DNA of 64,000 nt from positions 1-64,000 of the forward strand of contig CAMZGS010000001.1 of NCBI GenBank assembly GCA_947306475.1. Direction: 5' to 3'. This DNA is from an uncultured Comamonas sp. (GTDB lineage Bacteria; Pseudomonadota; Gammaproteobacteria; Burkholderiales; Burkholderiaceae_C). Made by a program: the position numbers and the translations under genes. Positions 43,774-54,404 of this stretch are shown one piece after another (the stretch's first letter is position 1; each line of letters begins with the position of its first letter). The notes beneath the pieces were generated by a model that worked only from the letters and a program-made list of their open reading frames with translations, ran no database searches and was not told the origin of the DNA.

Positions 43774-44958
43774 ATGGCGAACGACTTTCTCTTTACTTCG
43801 GAATCCGTCTCCGAAGGCCATCCCGACAAAGTAGCTGACCAGATCTCGGATGCCATCCTGGACGCCATCCTGACCCAGGACCCCGTCTCGCGCGTGGCCG
43901 CCGAGACGCTGACCAACACCGGTCTGGTGGTGCTGGCCGGTGAAATCACCACCAACGCACACGTGGACTACATCCAGGTGGCACGCGACACCATCCAGCG
44001 CATCGGCTACGACAACACCGAATACGGCATCGACTACAAGGGCTGCGCCGTGCTGGTGGCCTACGACAAGCAAAGCAACGACATCGCACAGGGGGTGGAC
44101 CACGCTTCCGACGACCACCTGAACACCGGCGCCGGTGACCAGGGCCTGATGTTCGGCTACGCCTGCGACGAGACCGACACCCTGATGCCTGCGCCCATCT
44201 ACTACGCGCACCGACTGGTCGAGCGCCAGGCCCAGCTGCGCAAGGATGGCCGCCTGCCCTTCCTGCGCCCCGATGCCAAGTCGCAAGTGACCATGCGCTA
44301 TGTCGATGGCAAGCCGCACAGCATCGACACCGTGGTGCTGTCCACCCAGCACAGCCCCGACCAGAGCGAAACCCCGTCCAGGATGAAGGCCAGCTTCACC
44401 GAAGCCATCATTGAGGAAATCATCAAGCCCGTGCTGCCCAAGGAGTGGCTGCAGGACACCAAGTACCTGATCAATCCCACCGGCCGCTTCGTGGTCGGCG
44501 GTCCGCAGGGCGACTGCGGTCTGACGGGGCGCAAGATCATCGTCGATACCTACGGCGGTGCCTGCCCGCACGGCGGTGGTGCCTTTTCCGGCAAGGACCC
44601 CACCAAGGTGGACCGTTCGGCCGCCTACGCCGCGCGCTACGTCGCCAAGAACGTGGTGGCTGCCGGTCTGGCGCGCCAGTGCCAGGTGCAGGTGGCCTAC
44701 GCCATTGGTGTGGCCCGCCCCATGAACATCACGGTGTACACCGAAGGCACGGGCGTGATTCCCGATGCGGAAATCGCCAAACTGGTGGCTGCGCACTTTG
44801 ACCTGCGTCCCAAGGGCATCATCCAGATGCTGGACCTGCAACGCCCCATCTACGCCAAGACCGCCGCCTACGGCCACTTTGGCCGCGAAGAGCCCGAATT
44901 CACGTGGGAGCGTACCGACAAGGCAGCTGCACTGCGTGCAGCAGCTGGTTTGAAGTAA
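43774..44958 (+). CDS. metK: S-adenosylmethionine synthetase (methionine adenosyltransferase)
   Basis: A 394-residue cytoplasmic enzyme making SAM from methionine and ATP. The N-terminal [21 protein letters not shown] holds the catalytic histidine. [16 protein letters not shown] is the signature hexapeptide region, and [19 protein letters not shown] is the P-loop-like phosphate-binding motif. TAGGAG precedes ATG 43774. The leader contains a likely SAM-II aptamer, so expression should fall when SAM is abundant. A 76-bp repeat follows the gene. Confidence 0.97.
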   Translation: MANDFLFTSESVSEGHPDKVADQISDAILDAILTQDPVSRVAAETLTNTGLVVLAGEITTNAHVDYIQVARDTIQRIGYDNTEYGIDYKGCAVLVAYDKQSNDIAQGVDHASDDHLNTGAGDQGLMFGYACDETDTLMPAPIYYAHRLVERQAQLRKDGRLPFLRPDAKSQVTMRYVDGKPHSIDTVVLSTQHSPDQSETPSRMKASFTEAIIEEIIKPVLPKEWLQDTKYLINPTGRFVVGGPQGDCGLTGRKIIVDTYGGACPHGGGAFSGKDPTKVDRSAAYAARYVAKNVVAAGLARQCQVQVAYAIGVARPMNITVYTEGTGVIPDAEIAKLVAAHFDLRPKGIIQMLDLQRPIYAKTAAYGHFGREEPEFTWERTDKAAALRAAAGLK

Positions 44959-44982
44959 CCGCAGTAAAGCTCTAATAAAAAT

Positions 44983-45058
44983 AGCTGCTTGCGCAGGTAT
45001 GGATTGGATTTCAATATGAAAAGTACTTGAAATCCACGCCAGACAAGCGTCAGCAGCT
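44983..45058. repeat. 76-bp palindromic repeat (copy 5, after metK)
   Basis: Begins AGCTGCTTGCGCAGG and ends AAGCGTCAGCAGCT; the core is GGATTTCAAT...CTTGAAATCC. AAAAAT precedes it and a T-rich run follows, so it could serve as the metK terminator. It ends 30 bases before the next start codon. Confidence 0.86.
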
Positions 45059-45088
45059 TTCTTTTTGTGCAAAGACAGGAGACCATCC

Positions 45089-46150
45089 ATGCCTCGAGTT
45101 CACACCGCCGTGCTGATTGGCCGCTTTCAGCCCTTCCACCTGGGGCACCTGGCCTTGCTGGAGCAGGCGCTGCAAGCGGCGCAGCAGGTGATCGTGGTCC
45201 TGGGCAGTGCCCACCAGGCGCGCAGTCCCAAGAACCCCTTTGTCTGGGAAGAGCGCCAGCAGATGATCCGCGCCAGCCTGCCCCGGGCCAGCCAGGGTCG
45301 GGTGCAGTTTGTGCCGGTGCGCGACTACTACGACATGCAACGCTGGGTGGAAGAGGTGCAGCGCTGGGTGGAGGCGCTGGTGCCGCTGGGCGCCAGCGTC
45401 GGTCTGGTGGGGCACCACAAGGACGCCAGCAGCGGCTATCTGCGGCACTTCCCCGGCTGGCACGCCATCGAGCAGCCGCGTCAGGGCGAGGTGGATGCCA
45501 CCCCGCTGCGTGCGCAGTACTGGAATCTGGACGATCGGCCCAAGGCGGATGTACTGGCCAGCCTGGCCCCCTCGGTGCCCGAGGCCACCTTGCAGTGGCT
45601 CGACGACTGGATGGACACCCCTGCCTATGCCGCCGTGCGTGAAGAGGCACAGGTCCTGCACGCCTACCGCCAGTCCTGGGCGGGGGCGCCGTTTACGCCG
45701 GTGTTCGTCACCGTCGATGCGCTGGTGGTATGCGCCGGCCACGTACTACTGGTGCAGCGCGGCCGCAGCCCCGGCAAGGGCTTGCTGGCGCTGCCCGGCG
45801 GTTTTGTCGAGCCCGACGACACCCTGGAGCAATCGGCCCGGCGCGAGCTGCAGGAAGAAACAGGCCTGGTGCTGGAACCCGCCGCCTGGCGTGCGGCCTT
45901 GCAGGGCGTGGAGGTGTTCGACCACCCTGGCCGCAGCCAGCGCGGGCGCACCATCACCCATGTCTATGTACTGCACCTGCCTGGCGACACCCTGCCCGAG
46001 GTTGCGGGCGCCGACGATGCTGCCGCCGCCGACTGGGTGCCGCTGGCCGAGCTGTCTCACCTGGAGCCACAGTTCTTTGAAGACCACTTCCACGTGCTGC
46101 GCCGCTGTTTTGCGCGTTTTGGAGGAGGGCCGGCGCCGGCGTTGCCGTAG
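45089..46150 (+). CDS. Bifunctional NMN adenylyltransferase / Nudix hydrolase (NadM-Nudix)
   Basis: A 353-residue two-domain protein. The N-terminal nucleotidyltransferase has GRFQPFHLGH, containing the HxGH motif, and the downstream SAHQARSPKNPFVWEERQQM. It should make NAD from NMN and ATP. The C-terminal domain carries a complete Nudix box starting at GGFVEPDD and running through the REL-EE-G pattern, typically ADP-ribose pyrophosphatase in this fusion. Both domains point to NAD salvage and turnover. AGGAGA lies upstream of ATG 45089. It is convergent with alr; a stem AGAGGCGC/GCGCCTCT (46164-46185) without a T-run sits between them. Confidence 0.92.
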   Translation: MPRVHTAVLIGRFQPFHLGHLALLEQALQAAQQVIVVLGSAHQARSPKNPFVWEERQQMIRASLPRASQGRVQFVPVRDYYDMQRWVEEVQRWVEALVPLGASVGLVGHHKDASSGYLRHFPGWHAIEQPRQGEVDATPLRAQYWNLDDRPKADVLASLAPSVPEATLQWLDDWMDTPAYAAVREEAQVLHAYRQSWAGAPFTPVFVTVDALVVCAGHVLLVQRGRSPGKGLLALPGGFVEPDDTLEQSARRELQEETGLVLEPAAWRAALQGVEVFDHPGRSQRGRTITHVYVLHLPGDTLPEVAGADDAAAADWVPLAELSHLEPQFFEDHFHVLRRCFARFGGGPAPALP

Positions 46151-46195
46151 GGAGCGGGGGTAGAGAGGCGCCGCTGCGCGCCTCTGCGGGCCGGT

Positions 46196-47281
46196 TCAAG
46201 CGTTCCGGTACACGCGCGGCACGCGCTGGACGTGGCACATCAGTTCGTAGGCGATGGTGTGGCTGGCCGCCGCCACGGTGGCGATGCTGACCTGCCGGCC
46301 CCACAGCTCCACTTCGGCGCCGATGCCGATGTCTTCGGGCAGGTCGGTCAGGTCGACGGTCATCATGTCCATCGAGACGCGGCCAATGGTTTGCGTCAGG
46401 TGTCCGGCCACGGCCACCGGCGTGCCGTTGGGGGTGGAGCGCGGGTAGCCGTCGGCATAACCGATGGCCACCAGCCCCACGCGGGTGCGTCGCTGGGCGG
46501 TGAAGATGGCGCCATAGCCCACGGGCTGGCCCGCTTCCAGCCAGCGTTGGGCAAAGATGCGGCTTTTCAGGGTCATCACCGGGCGCAGGGCTGCGGCGGT
46601 GCCATTGGTGGTGTTGCTGGCGCAAGACGCCACGCCATAGAGCATCAGGCCAGCGCGCCCCCAGTCGCGGTGTGCCTGGGGCCAGGCGAGGATGGCCGCC
46701 GAGTTGCTCACGCTGCGCCAGCCGGGCAGGTCGCGCGTGGCCTGATCGAAGGCGTGCAGTTGTGCCTCGGTGGGCTGGGGGTTGCCGAGCTCATCGGCAC
46801 GGGCCAGGTGGGTGATGGTGCTGATCTGCGCCACTTGTGGGCAGTCCGACAGGCGGGCGTGCCAGCCGGGGATGTCCTGCGCAGCGAAACCGACGCGGTG
46901 CATGCCGCTATCGACTTTCAGCCAGACGTGCAGGGGCGCGCCCTGGTGCTGTTCCAGCAGGGTCACCTGGCTGGCCTGGTGTACCACCAGCCACAGTTGA
47001 TGCAGGGCGGCCAGCTGCACATCGTCGGCACCAAAGGCGCCTTCCAGTACCAGGATGGGCGCGCTGATGCCGGCTTCGCGCAGCGCCAGGGCCTCCTCCA
47101 CAAAGGCGACGGCAAAGCCATCGGCCTGTGCGGCCAGGGCCTGGGCGCAGGCTTGGGCGCCGTGACCGTAGGCGTTGGCCTTGAGGACGGCAAAGACACG
47201 ACCGCCGTGGGCGGTGCGGGCGCTGGCGTAGTTGGCTTGCAGCGCGGAGAGGTCGATTTCGACCCAGGAAGGACGGCTCAT
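46196..47281 (-). CDS. alr: Alanine racemase
   Basis: A 361-residue PLP enzyme interconverting L- and D-alanine. The PLP lysine is Lys34 in [11 protein letters not shown]. The opposing catalytic tyrosine region is [15 protein letters not shown], and [11 protein letters not shown] and [12 protein letters not shown] are typical. It overlaps dadA by four bases, so this is the catabolic (DadX-type) isozyme: it makes D-alanine for DadA to oxidise. A separate biosynthetic racemase may exist elsewhere. Control by the divergent Lrp-type regulator is likely. Confidence 0.94.
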   Translation of the reverse strand: MSRPSWVEIDLSALQANYASARTAHGGRVFAVLKANAYGHGAQACAQALAAQADGFAVAFVEEALALREAGISAPILVLEGAFGADDVQLAALHQLWLVVHQASQVTLLEQHQGAPLHVWLKVDSGMHRVGFAAQDIPGWHARLSDCPQVAQISTITHLARADELGNPQPTEAQLHAFDQATRDLPGWRSVSNSAAILAWPQAHRDWGRAGLMLYGVASCASNTTNGTAAALRPVMTLKSRIFAQRWLEAGQPVGYGAIFTAQRRTRVGLVAIGYADGYPRSTPNGTPVAVAGHLTQTIGRVSMDMMTVDLTDLPEDIGIGAEVELWGRQVSIATVAAASHTIAYELMCHVQRVPRVYRNA

Positions 47282-48576
47282 GCGGCACGGGTGCAGACTC
47301 TGCCTGCACGCAAATAGCGTTGTATGGAAAGGCCATCGGTAGCGATGTCCGTGGGCTGGTCCATGACCAGGTCGGCCAGCAGCTTGCCGCTGCCGCAGGA
47401 CATGGTCCAGCCCAGGGTACCGTGGCCGGTGTTGAGAAACAGGTTGCTCACCGGCGTGGCGCCGATGATCGGGGTGCTGTCGGGCGTCATGGGGCGCAGG
47501 CCCGTCCAGAAGGTGGCCTGGGGCAGGTCGCCGCCGGGAAAGAGCTGGCGCACCACCATCTCCAGTGTGGCGCGGCGTTCGGGGCGCAGGCTGCGGTCAA
47601 AGCCGGAGAGTTCGGCCATGCCACCGACGCGGATACGCTGGTCAAAGCGGGTGAGGGCGATCTTGTAGGTTTCATCGATCACGGTGGAGACCGGGGCCAG
47701 CGCCTCATCGACGATGGGAATGGTCAGCGAATAGCCCTTGACCGGATAGACGGGCAGATCCAGCCCGGTCGATTGCAGCAGCGGGCGCGAGTAGCTGCCC
47801 AGCGCCAGCACGTAGCGGTCGGCGTGCAGCACGTCCTGCGGTTGTGCGCTGCTGCGCACGCGCACGCCGCCGATGCGGTTGTCCACTTCGGGCAGCAGGG
47901 CCTCGATCTCGGTGTTCCAGCGAAACTGCACGCCCAGATCCTCGGCCAGTTTGGCCAGGGCGTTGGTGAACATAAAGCAGTCGCCCGTTTCGTCATCGGG
48001 CAGGCGCAGACCGCCGGCAATGGTGGCGCTGGAGTGCGCCAGCGCTGGTTCCACGCGGCACGCGCCGGCCCGGTCCAGCAGTTCGTAGGCAATGCCGCAC
48101 TCGCGCAGCACCTGGATGTCGCGCCCGGCCTGCTCCACCTGTTCCTGCGTGCGAAACAGTTGCAGCGTGCCGGCGCTGCGTCCTTCGTACTGGATGCCGG
48201 TGTCGGCGCGCAGCTGCTGCAGGCACTGGCGGCTGTAGTTGGACAGGCGCAGCATGCGCTCCTTGTTGATGGCGTAGCGTTCGGGCGAGCAGTTGTAGAG
48301 CATGGCCGCCATCCAGCTGAGCTGAAACAGGCTGGCATCGAGCCGGATGGCCAGGGGGGCGTGCTGCTCGAACATCCACTTGAGCGCCTTGGCGGGAATG
48401 CCGGGCGCGCCCCAGGGGGTGGAGTAGCCGTAGGAGATCTGCCCGGCATTGGCAAAGCTGGTGTCCTGCGCGGGGCCGGCGTTGCGATCGACCACCGTCA
48501 CTTGCGCGCCTGCGCGCGCCAGGTAATACGCCGTGGCCACACCGACCACTCCTGCGCCGAGTACGACTACTTTCAC
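47278..48576 (-). CDS. dadA: D-amino acid dehydrogenase small subunit DadA
   Basis: A 432-residue FAD-dependent dehydrogenase that oxidises D-alanine and other D-amino acids, feeding electrons to the respiratory chain. The N-terminal Rossmann motif is [18 protein letters not shown]. DadA-specific segments include [32 protein letters not shown], and the C-terminal [20 protein letters not shown]. The gene is coupled to alr by an ATGA overlap and is transcribed divergently from an AsnC/Lrp-type regulator, as in known dad operons. Confidence 0.95.
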   Translation of the reverse strand: MKVVVLGAGVVGVATAYYLARAGAQVTVVDRNAGPAQDTSFANAGQISYGYSTPWGAPGIPAKALKWMFEQHAPLAIRLDASLFQLSWMAAMLYNCSPERYAINKERMLRLSNYSRQCLQQLRADTGIQYEGRSAGTLQLFRTQEQVEQAGRDIQVLRECGIAYELLDRAGACRVEPALAHSSATIAGGLRLPDDETGDCFMFTNALAKLAEDLGVQFRWNTEIEALLPEVDNRIGGVRVRSSAQPQDVLHADRYVLALGSYSRPLLQSTGLDLPVYPVKGYSLTIPIVDEALAPVSTVIDETYKIALTRFDQRIRVGGMAELSGFDRSLRPERRATLEMVVRQLFPGGDLPQATFWTGLRPMTPDSTPIIGATPVSNLFLNTGHGTLGWTMSCGSGKLLADLVMDQPTDIATDGLSIQRYLRAGRVCTRAA

Positions 48577-48666
48577 GATTCACTCCTCCAGCAAAGAACA
48601 CAGCCAGCAGCCTGCGCAGACTGTAGCGCCATCCGGAAAAATGTTTTGCTGTTTTGTCGAGGTCAG

Positions 48667-48683
48667 GCAGCAATAATTGCTGC
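48667..48683. promoter_or_regulatory. Palindromic Lrp/AsnC-type site between dadA and the regulator
   Basis: GCAGCAAT-A-ATTGCTGC is a perfect 17-base interrupted palindrome. A second inverted pair, TGCTGAT and ATCAGCA (the latter at 48707-48713 touching the regulator start), lies beside it. Lrp-family proteins bind such AT-centred palindromes, and the site sits centrally in the 137-base divergent promoter region. Confidence 0.6.
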
Positions 48684-48713
48684 TGATACGCATATTGGAC
48701 ACAGTAATCAGCA

Positions 48714-49190
48714 ATGTATGAGTTGGATGCGATAGATCTGCGAATTCTGGACCTGCTTCAGCAGCAGGGGCGGCTGACCATGACGGAGCTGGGCGAGCAG
48801 GTGGGGCTGTCCACCTCGCCGTGTTCGCAGCGCGTCAAGCGCCTGGAGCAGCAGGGGGTGATTGTCGGCTACCACGCCAAGGTGCGGCCCCATGCCGTGG
48901 GCAAGGGACTGCTGGTGTTTGTGGAAATCACGCTCACCGAAAAGTCCGAGCAGATCTTCAAGAAGGTGCGCGATGCCCTGGCGCACATCCCCGAGGTGCA
49001 GGAATGCCACCTGGTGGCCGGACGCTTTGACTATCTGGTCAAGGCACGCCTGGGCGGCATGAGCGAGTACCGGCGCCTGCTGGGCACCATGCTGGCGCAG
49101 ATGCCGGTGCCGGCGCAGTCCAACAGCTATGTGGTCATGGAAGAGATCAAGGAGAGCACGGCGCTGCGGCTGGATCGGCACAAAAAATGA
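48714..49190 (+). CDS. Lrp/AsnC-family transcriptional regulator (likely DadR/AldR-type)
   Basis: A 158-residue regulator. The N-terminal helix-turn-helix (LDAIDLRILDLLQQQGRLTM, ELGEQVGLSTSPCSQRVKRL) is followed by the RAM ligand-binding domain (VFVEITLTEKSEQIFKKV, VAGRFDYLVKARLGGMSEYRR). Divergence from dadA suggests it activates alr-dadA in response to alanine, as DadR does in pseudomonads; that is inference. ATG 48714 starts inside the half-site ATCAGCAATG, which suggests autoregulation. Confidence 0.92.
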   Translation: MYELDAIDLRILDLLQQQGRLTMTELGEQVGLSTSPCSQRVKRLEQQGVIVGYHAKVRPHAVGKGLLVFVEITLTEKSEQIFKKVRDALAHIPEVQECHLVAGRFDYLVKARLGGMSEYRRLLGTMLAQMPVPAQSNSYVVMEEIKESTALRLDRHKK

Positions 49191-49203
49191 CGCCGTGCGG
49201 CCC

Positions 49204-49231
49204 TTGAAATGCCAAAAGCAGCCCTTATCAT
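49204..49231 (+). promoter_or_regulatory. groESL promoter overlapping CIRCE
   Basis: TTGAAA (49204-49209) and TATCAT (49226-49231) are spaced 16 bases and give a good sigma-70-like promoter. CTTGAAA also fits a sigma-32 -35 element, with CCTTATCAT as a weaker -10. The downstream element abuts the CIRCE operator. Confidence 0.65.
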
Positions 49232-49257
49232 TAGCACTCGTTGGGGTTGAGTGCTAA
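49231..49257. promoter_or_regulatory. CIRCE operator (HrcA binding site)
   Basis: TTAGCACTC (49231-49239), a nine-base spacer, then GAGTGCTAA (49249-49257): a perfect match to the CIRCE consensus. HrcA bound here represses groESL at normal temperature. hrcA itself is not in the window. Confidence 0.96.
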
Positions 49258-49341
49258 CAATCCGACCCCAGATCAAGCTTCATCGGCCTTTGGCTGATGT
49301 TTTTTGTTCCATCTGTCTAGATTTATTTGAGGAGTTCTCTC

Positions 49342-49632
49342 ATGAACCTGCGTCCCCTGCACGATCGCGTGATCGTCAAGCGCCTGGAAAACGAAACCAA
49401 GACGGCTTCTGGCATCGTCCTTCCCGACAACGCTGCTGAAAAGCCCGATCAGGGTGAGGTGCTGGCTGTGGGCCCTGGCAAGAAGAACGACAAGGGCGAA
49501 ACCATTGCCCTGAACGTGAAGGTGGGTGATCGTGTGCTGTTTGGCAAGTACAGCGGCCAGACCGTCAAGGTCAACGGCGAAGAGCTGCTGGTCATGAAGG
49601 AAGATGACCTGTTTGCCGTCGTGGAACAGTAA
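49342..49632 (+). CDS. groES: Co-chaperonin GroES
   Basis: The 96-residue heptameric lid of the GroEL chaperonin. The sequence [20 protein letters not shown] at the N-terminus and the mobile loop region around [14 protein letters not shown] are typical, as is the C-terminal DLFAVVE. GAGGAG lies about eight bases upstream of ATG 49342. It heads the groES-groEL operon under CIRCE control. The 93-base gap to groEL contains a shortened copy of the dispersed repeat. Confidence 0.97.
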   Translation: MNLRPLHDRVIVKRLENETKTASGIVLPDNAAEKPDQGEVLAVGPGKKNDKGETIALNVKVGDRVLFGKYSGQTVKVNGEELLVMKEDDLFAVVEQ

Positions 49633-49662
49633 TCCCTCCCCAATCAACATTCCTCTTTTCAT

Positions 49663-49697
49663 AGCTGCTGACGCTTGCAGGATAAGCGTTAGTCAAT
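49663..49697. repeat. Shortened repeat copy between groES and groEL
   Basis: AGCTGCTGACGCTTG matches the left arm of the 76-bp family, and AAGCGTTAGTCA resembles the inner part of the right arm. The central core is missing. What remains can fold as ACGCTT/AAGCGT in the leader of groEL. Confidence 0.6.
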
Positions 49698-49716
49698 GAT
49701 TCTGAACAGATTTTAG

Positions 49717-51372
<1,656 letters not shown>

Positions 51373-51434
51373 TTCACGCCCCCGCTGCTTCTGGTTCCGG
51401 CCCTGCCGGGGCCAGAAGACCCGGAAAGCTTTAG

Positions 51435-51464
51435 AAACAGGCCGCATATGCGGCCTGTTTTTTT
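51435..51464 (+). terminator. Strong rho-independent terminator after groEL
   Basis: AAACAGGCCGCAT / ATGCGGCCTGTTT (51435-51460) is a perfect 13-bp stem continuing into a run of seven T residues. Its central 18 bases are identical to those of the pilQ terminator. Confidence 0.93.
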
Positions 51465-51485
51465 ATTCATTTTTCATTTAATGCA

Positions 51486-51521
51486 AAAGGGTTTCAGGCA
51501 CTTTAATGCCTGAAACCCTTT
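51486..51521. repeat. Core-only member of the 76-bp repeat family; hairpin
   Basis: AAAGGGTTTCAGGCA (51486-51500) and TGCCTGAAACCCTTT (51507-51521) form a perfect 15-bp stem with a six-base loop. It matches the inner core of the 76-bp repeats, and an AGCT remnant at 51538-51541 lies exactly where the right end should be. It may act as a terminator for the minus-strand methyltransferase gene or as backup for groEL. Confidence 0.7.
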
Positions 51522-51546
51522 CTTCATGGGTGGATACAGCTATCTT

Positions 51547-52449
51547 TTATTCACTGCTGGGCAGGGCTGGATAGCGGTGCGCCAGAGCTTCGGTCAGGCC
51601 GAATTCGGCCAGCAGCTCGCGCAGGCGCTGGGCGGCGCTGCGTTTTTTCTGGCCGTTGTAGCGGGCGATGATCAGCTCGTTTTTCATGCTGTGCTCCCAG
51701 CCGACCAGTTCGGTCACCGTCACTTGGTAGCCGTTGGCTTCCAGGTACAGGCAGCGCAGCACGTTGGTCAGGTGGCTGCCGATTTCGCGGGTGTGGATCG
51801 GGTGGCGCCACAGCTCGGCCAGTGGGGTGCGTGCCAGTTGCAGGGCTTTGTTCTGGCGCATGGCAGCAGCCAGCTCGGCCTGGCAGCAGGGCACCAGCAC
51901 CAGGGCGCGGGCTTTTTTCTCCAGGCCAAAGGCGATGGCATCGTCCGTGGCGGTGTCGCAGGCGTGCAGGGCGGTGACGATGTCGAACTGCGCGGGCATG
52001 AAGTCGGCCTGCGTCGATTCGGCCACCGACATGTTCAGAAACTGCATGCGCGTAAAGCCCAGCTCGTCGGCCAGCTGGCGCGAGGCTTCGACCAGCGGCG
52101 CGCGGGTTTCGATGCCGTAGATGGTGCCCCGGCCCAGTGCCTTGAAGAACAGGTCGTACAGGATGAAGCCCAGGTAGGACTTGCCTGCGCCGTGGTCGGC
52201 CAGGGTGACGGCGTGCTCGTTGGCGCTCAGTTCTTCCAGAATCGGCTGGATGAACTGGTACAGGTGATAGACCTGTTTGAGCTTGCGCCGCGAGTCCTGG
52301 TTGATGCGGCCGTCGCGCGTGAGGATGTGCAGCGCCTTGAGCAGCTCCAGGCTTTGGCCGGGCTTGAGGTCGAGCTGCGCGGCCACATCCTGGGCTCCTT
52401 TGGAGGTGCTGGTCGGCGCGGCTTTGCCGGGGTTTTTATTTTTCTTCAT
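51547..52449 (-). CDS. Class I SAM-dependent methyltransferase (Methyltransf_32-like)
   Basis: A 300-residue protein. A Lys/Pro-rich N-terminus is followed by a helical segment (ELLKALHILTRDGRINQDSR) and then a SAM-binding domain: VTLADHGAGKSYLGFILYDL (motif I) and GIETRAPLVEASRQLA (motif II). VTALHACDTATDDAIAFGL and VLVPCCQAELA carry the conserved H-A-CDTATD and PCC motifs found in a family of putative RNA methyltransferases. The substrate is unknown. ATG 52449 lies within the last codons of the DUF1415 gene (14-base overlap), so the two are translationally linked. Confidence 0.83.
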   Translation of the reverse strand: MKKNKNPGKAAPTSTSKGAQDVAAQLDLKPGQSLELLKALHILTRDGRINQDSRRKLKQVYHLYQFIQPILEELSANEHAVTLADHGAGKSYLGFILYDLFFKALGRGTIYGIETRAPLVEASRQLADELGFTRMQFLNMSVAESTQADFMPAQFDIVTALHACDTATDDAIAFGLEKKARALVLVPCCQAELAAAMRQNKALQLARTPLAELWRHPIHTREIGSHLTNVLRCLYLEANGYQVTVTELVGWEHSMKNELIIARYNGQKKRSAAQRLRELLAEFGLTEALAHRYPALPSSE

Positions 52450-53074
52450 CGGGTGGCAGGTTGGTGTCGAGGGTGCGGCCAGTGATGGGGCAACGCGGGC
52501 CAACGTCCAGGTCCAGCCAGGCTTCCAGGCCCATGTCTTCGAGCACCTGCATGTTGCGCTCGTAGATGGTTTCGGCCTCGGGGTAGGCTTCGACGGCGCG
52601 GTCGATGCTGTCCTCGCGCAGCAGGTGCAGCGTGGGGTAGGGCGCGCGGTTGGTGCAGTTGGTCACATCGTCCACCTCGGTGCCCTCGAACTGAAAGCGT
52701 GGGTGGAAGGAGGCCACTTGCAGGATGCCGCCCAGCTCCAGCTCGTCGATCATGGCGTCGGCCACTTCCAGAAAGTCGTTGAAGTCCAGAAAGTCCTCGA
52801 ACGCCTGGGGCAGGATCAGCAAGGTGGTGTCGCGCAGCTCGGGGTTGCTTTCGGCCAGGGCTTCGAGCTCGCGGTGCAGGTCGTGCGCCACGCCCTCGGC
52901 ATCCCGCGCCTGGCTGACGACGTAGTGGATCTGCCCCTTGACGTGCACACCCTTGGCAAAGGGGCACAGGTTCAGTCCGATGACGGCGCGCTCCAGCCAG
53001 CGCACGGTGTCGGCGATGACGATGTCTTCAGGGTAGGCGGCGTGCGTGGCGTCCGCAGGAAGGGTGTCGGTCAT
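52436..53074 (-). CDS. DUF1415 domain-containing protein
   Basis: A 212-residue soluble protein matching the DUF1415 pattern. It has TVRWLERAVIGLNLCPFAKG near the N-terminus, TTLLILPQAFEDFLDFNDFL in the middle, and LQVASFHPRFQFEGTEVDDV, NRAPYPTLHLLREDSIDRAV and NMQVLEDMGLEAWLDL towards the end. The conserved LCPFA cysteine and the HP-x-F-QF stretch look like functional sites, but no activity is known. ATG 53074 begins the family N-terminus. It is followed on the same strand by the methyltransferase, which suggests a linked role. Confidence 0.9.
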   Translation of the reverse strand: MTDTLPADATHAAYPEDIVIADTVRWLERAVIGLNLCPFAKGVHVKGQIHYVVSQARDAEGVAHDLHRELEALAESNPELRDTTLLILPQAFEDFLDFNDFLEVADAMIDELELGGILQVASFHPRFQFEGTEVDDVTNCTNRAPYPTLHLLREDSIDRAVEAYPEAETIYERNMQVLEDMGLEAWLDLDVGPRCPITGRTLDTNLPPDEEK

Positions 53075-53157
53075 GGCAAAGCCTTGTTCAAAACGTGGGG
53101 CGGCCTGCGCCAGCCCGCACTGTGGAGGGGCATTGTAGCCAGCAGGGGTGGCAACGG

Positions 53158-54348
53158 TTACTGCGCCAGCAGGTGCTGGCCTGTCAGGCGCGTGTGCGTG
53201 CTGATGGCGTAGCGGTCGGTCATGCCGGCGATGAAGTCGGCCACGGCGCGCGCGCGTTCGGCTTCGTCTGCGGCCTGGGCGGCACGTTGGGCAAAGCGCG
53301 CTGGCATGTCGTCGGGCTGGTGCAGGTGGTGGGCAAACAGTTCGCGCACCACCTGCTGGGCAGCCTCCATGGTGTGCATGACCTGCGGGTGGCGGTAGAG
53401 CTGGTGCAGCAAAAAGGTCTTGAGCGCCTGGCTGCGCTGGTGCATCTCGGCGCTGAAGGCCACCAGCCGCTGGCCGCACTGGCGCACGTCGTGCACGCTG
53501 GCCACGCCCGTGCGCGCGAGGTTGGTCTGGGTGGTGGCGATCACGTCATAGACCTGGTCGCTGAGCATCAGGCGGATGCAGGCGTAGAGCAGGCGCCGCT
53601 CGGCCTCGGGTTGGGCCAGATGCGGGTGCTGCGCCAGCGCCTGCTGGTGGTAATGGGCAAACAGCGGCACGGCCTGCAGTTGCTCCAGGGTGATGAGGCC
53701 GGAGCGCACGCCGTCGTCCACATCGTGGGCGTTGTAGGCGATGGCATCGGCCAGATTGGCCAGCTGCGCTTCCAGGCTGGGCTGCTCGCCACGCAGAAAG
53801 CGCGCGGCCACGCCGTTGGGCTCCTGTTCTTCGAGCAATTGCGCGTGGCGCTGCGAGCAGTGCTTGAGGATGCCCTCGCGCGTTTCGAAGGTGAGGTTCA
53901 GACCGTCGAAGTCGGGGTAGCGCTGCTCCAGCGTATCGACCACGCGCAGGCTTTGCAGGTTGTGCTCAAAGCCGCCCCAGTCGCGCATGCACTCGTTGAG
54001 CGCATCCTGCCCGGCATGGCCAAAGGGGGTGTGGCCTAGGTCGTGCGCCAGGCAGATGGCTTCGACCAGGTCTTCATTGAGGCCCAGGCTGCGCCCGATG
54101 CTGCGGCCCAGCTGCGCCACTTCCAGTGAGTGCGTCAGGCGCGTGCGAAACAGGTCACCTTCGTGGTTGACGAACACCTGGGTCTTATAGACCAGGCGGC
54201 GAAAGGCGCTGCTGTGCACGATGCGGTCGCGGTCGCGCTGGTGGTCGTTGCGCGTGGGAGTGGGCGCTTCCGGGTAGCGACGCCCGCGCGTGCCGGTCGG
54301 GTCGCAGGCCCAGGGAGCGGGGCCGGTGATGGGGGTAATGTCATGCAT
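53158..54348 (-). CDS. dgt: Deoxyguanosinetriphosphate triphosphohydrolase-like protein
   Basis: A 396-residue HD-domain dNTPase. N-terminal RNDHQRDRDRIVHSSAFRRL and KTQVF are typical. The HD metal site is in LTHSLEVAQLGRSIG and AHDLGHTPFGHAGQ. DAIAYNAHDVDDG supplies the distal aspartate. Such enzymes hydrolyse dNTPs to deoxynucleosides and triphosphate. ATG 54348 is preceded by GGAGG at good spacing and is better than an in-frame TTG at 54363. It lies downstream of flgN on the same strand, with a hairpin between. Confidence 0.93.
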   Translation of the reverse strand: MHDITPITGPAPWACDPTGTRGRRYPEAPTPTRNDHQRDRDRIVHSSAFRRLVYKTQVFVNHEGDLFRTRLTHSLEVAQLGRSIGRSLGLNEDLVEAICLAHDLGHTPFGHAGQDALNECMRDWGGFEHNLQSLRVVDTLEQRYPDFDGLNLTFETREGILKHCSQRHAQLLEEQEPNGVAARFLRGEQPSLEAQLANLADAIAYNAHDVDDGVRSGLITLEQLQAVPLFAHYHQQALAQHPHLAQPEAERRLLYACIRLMLSDQVYDVIATTQTNLARTGVASVHDVRQCGQRLVAFSAEMHQRSQALKTFLLHQLYRHPQVMHTMEAAQQVVRELFAHHLHQPDDMPARFAQRAAQAADEAERARAVADFIAGMTDRYAISTHTRLTGQHLLAQ

Positions 54349-54378
54349 CCAATCAGCCTCCAAGCCTTGCTGGTCAAG

Positions 54379-54404
54379 CGCTGCAAGCTACGTTTCTTGC
54401 AGCG
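54379..54404 (-). other. Hairpin between flgN and dgt
   Basis: CGCTGCAAG (54379-54387) pairs with CTTGCAGCG (54396-54404) with an eight-base loop. It lies directly after the flgN stop. There is no T-run, so it may be an mRNA-processing or stability element rather than a terminator. Confidence 0.45.
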
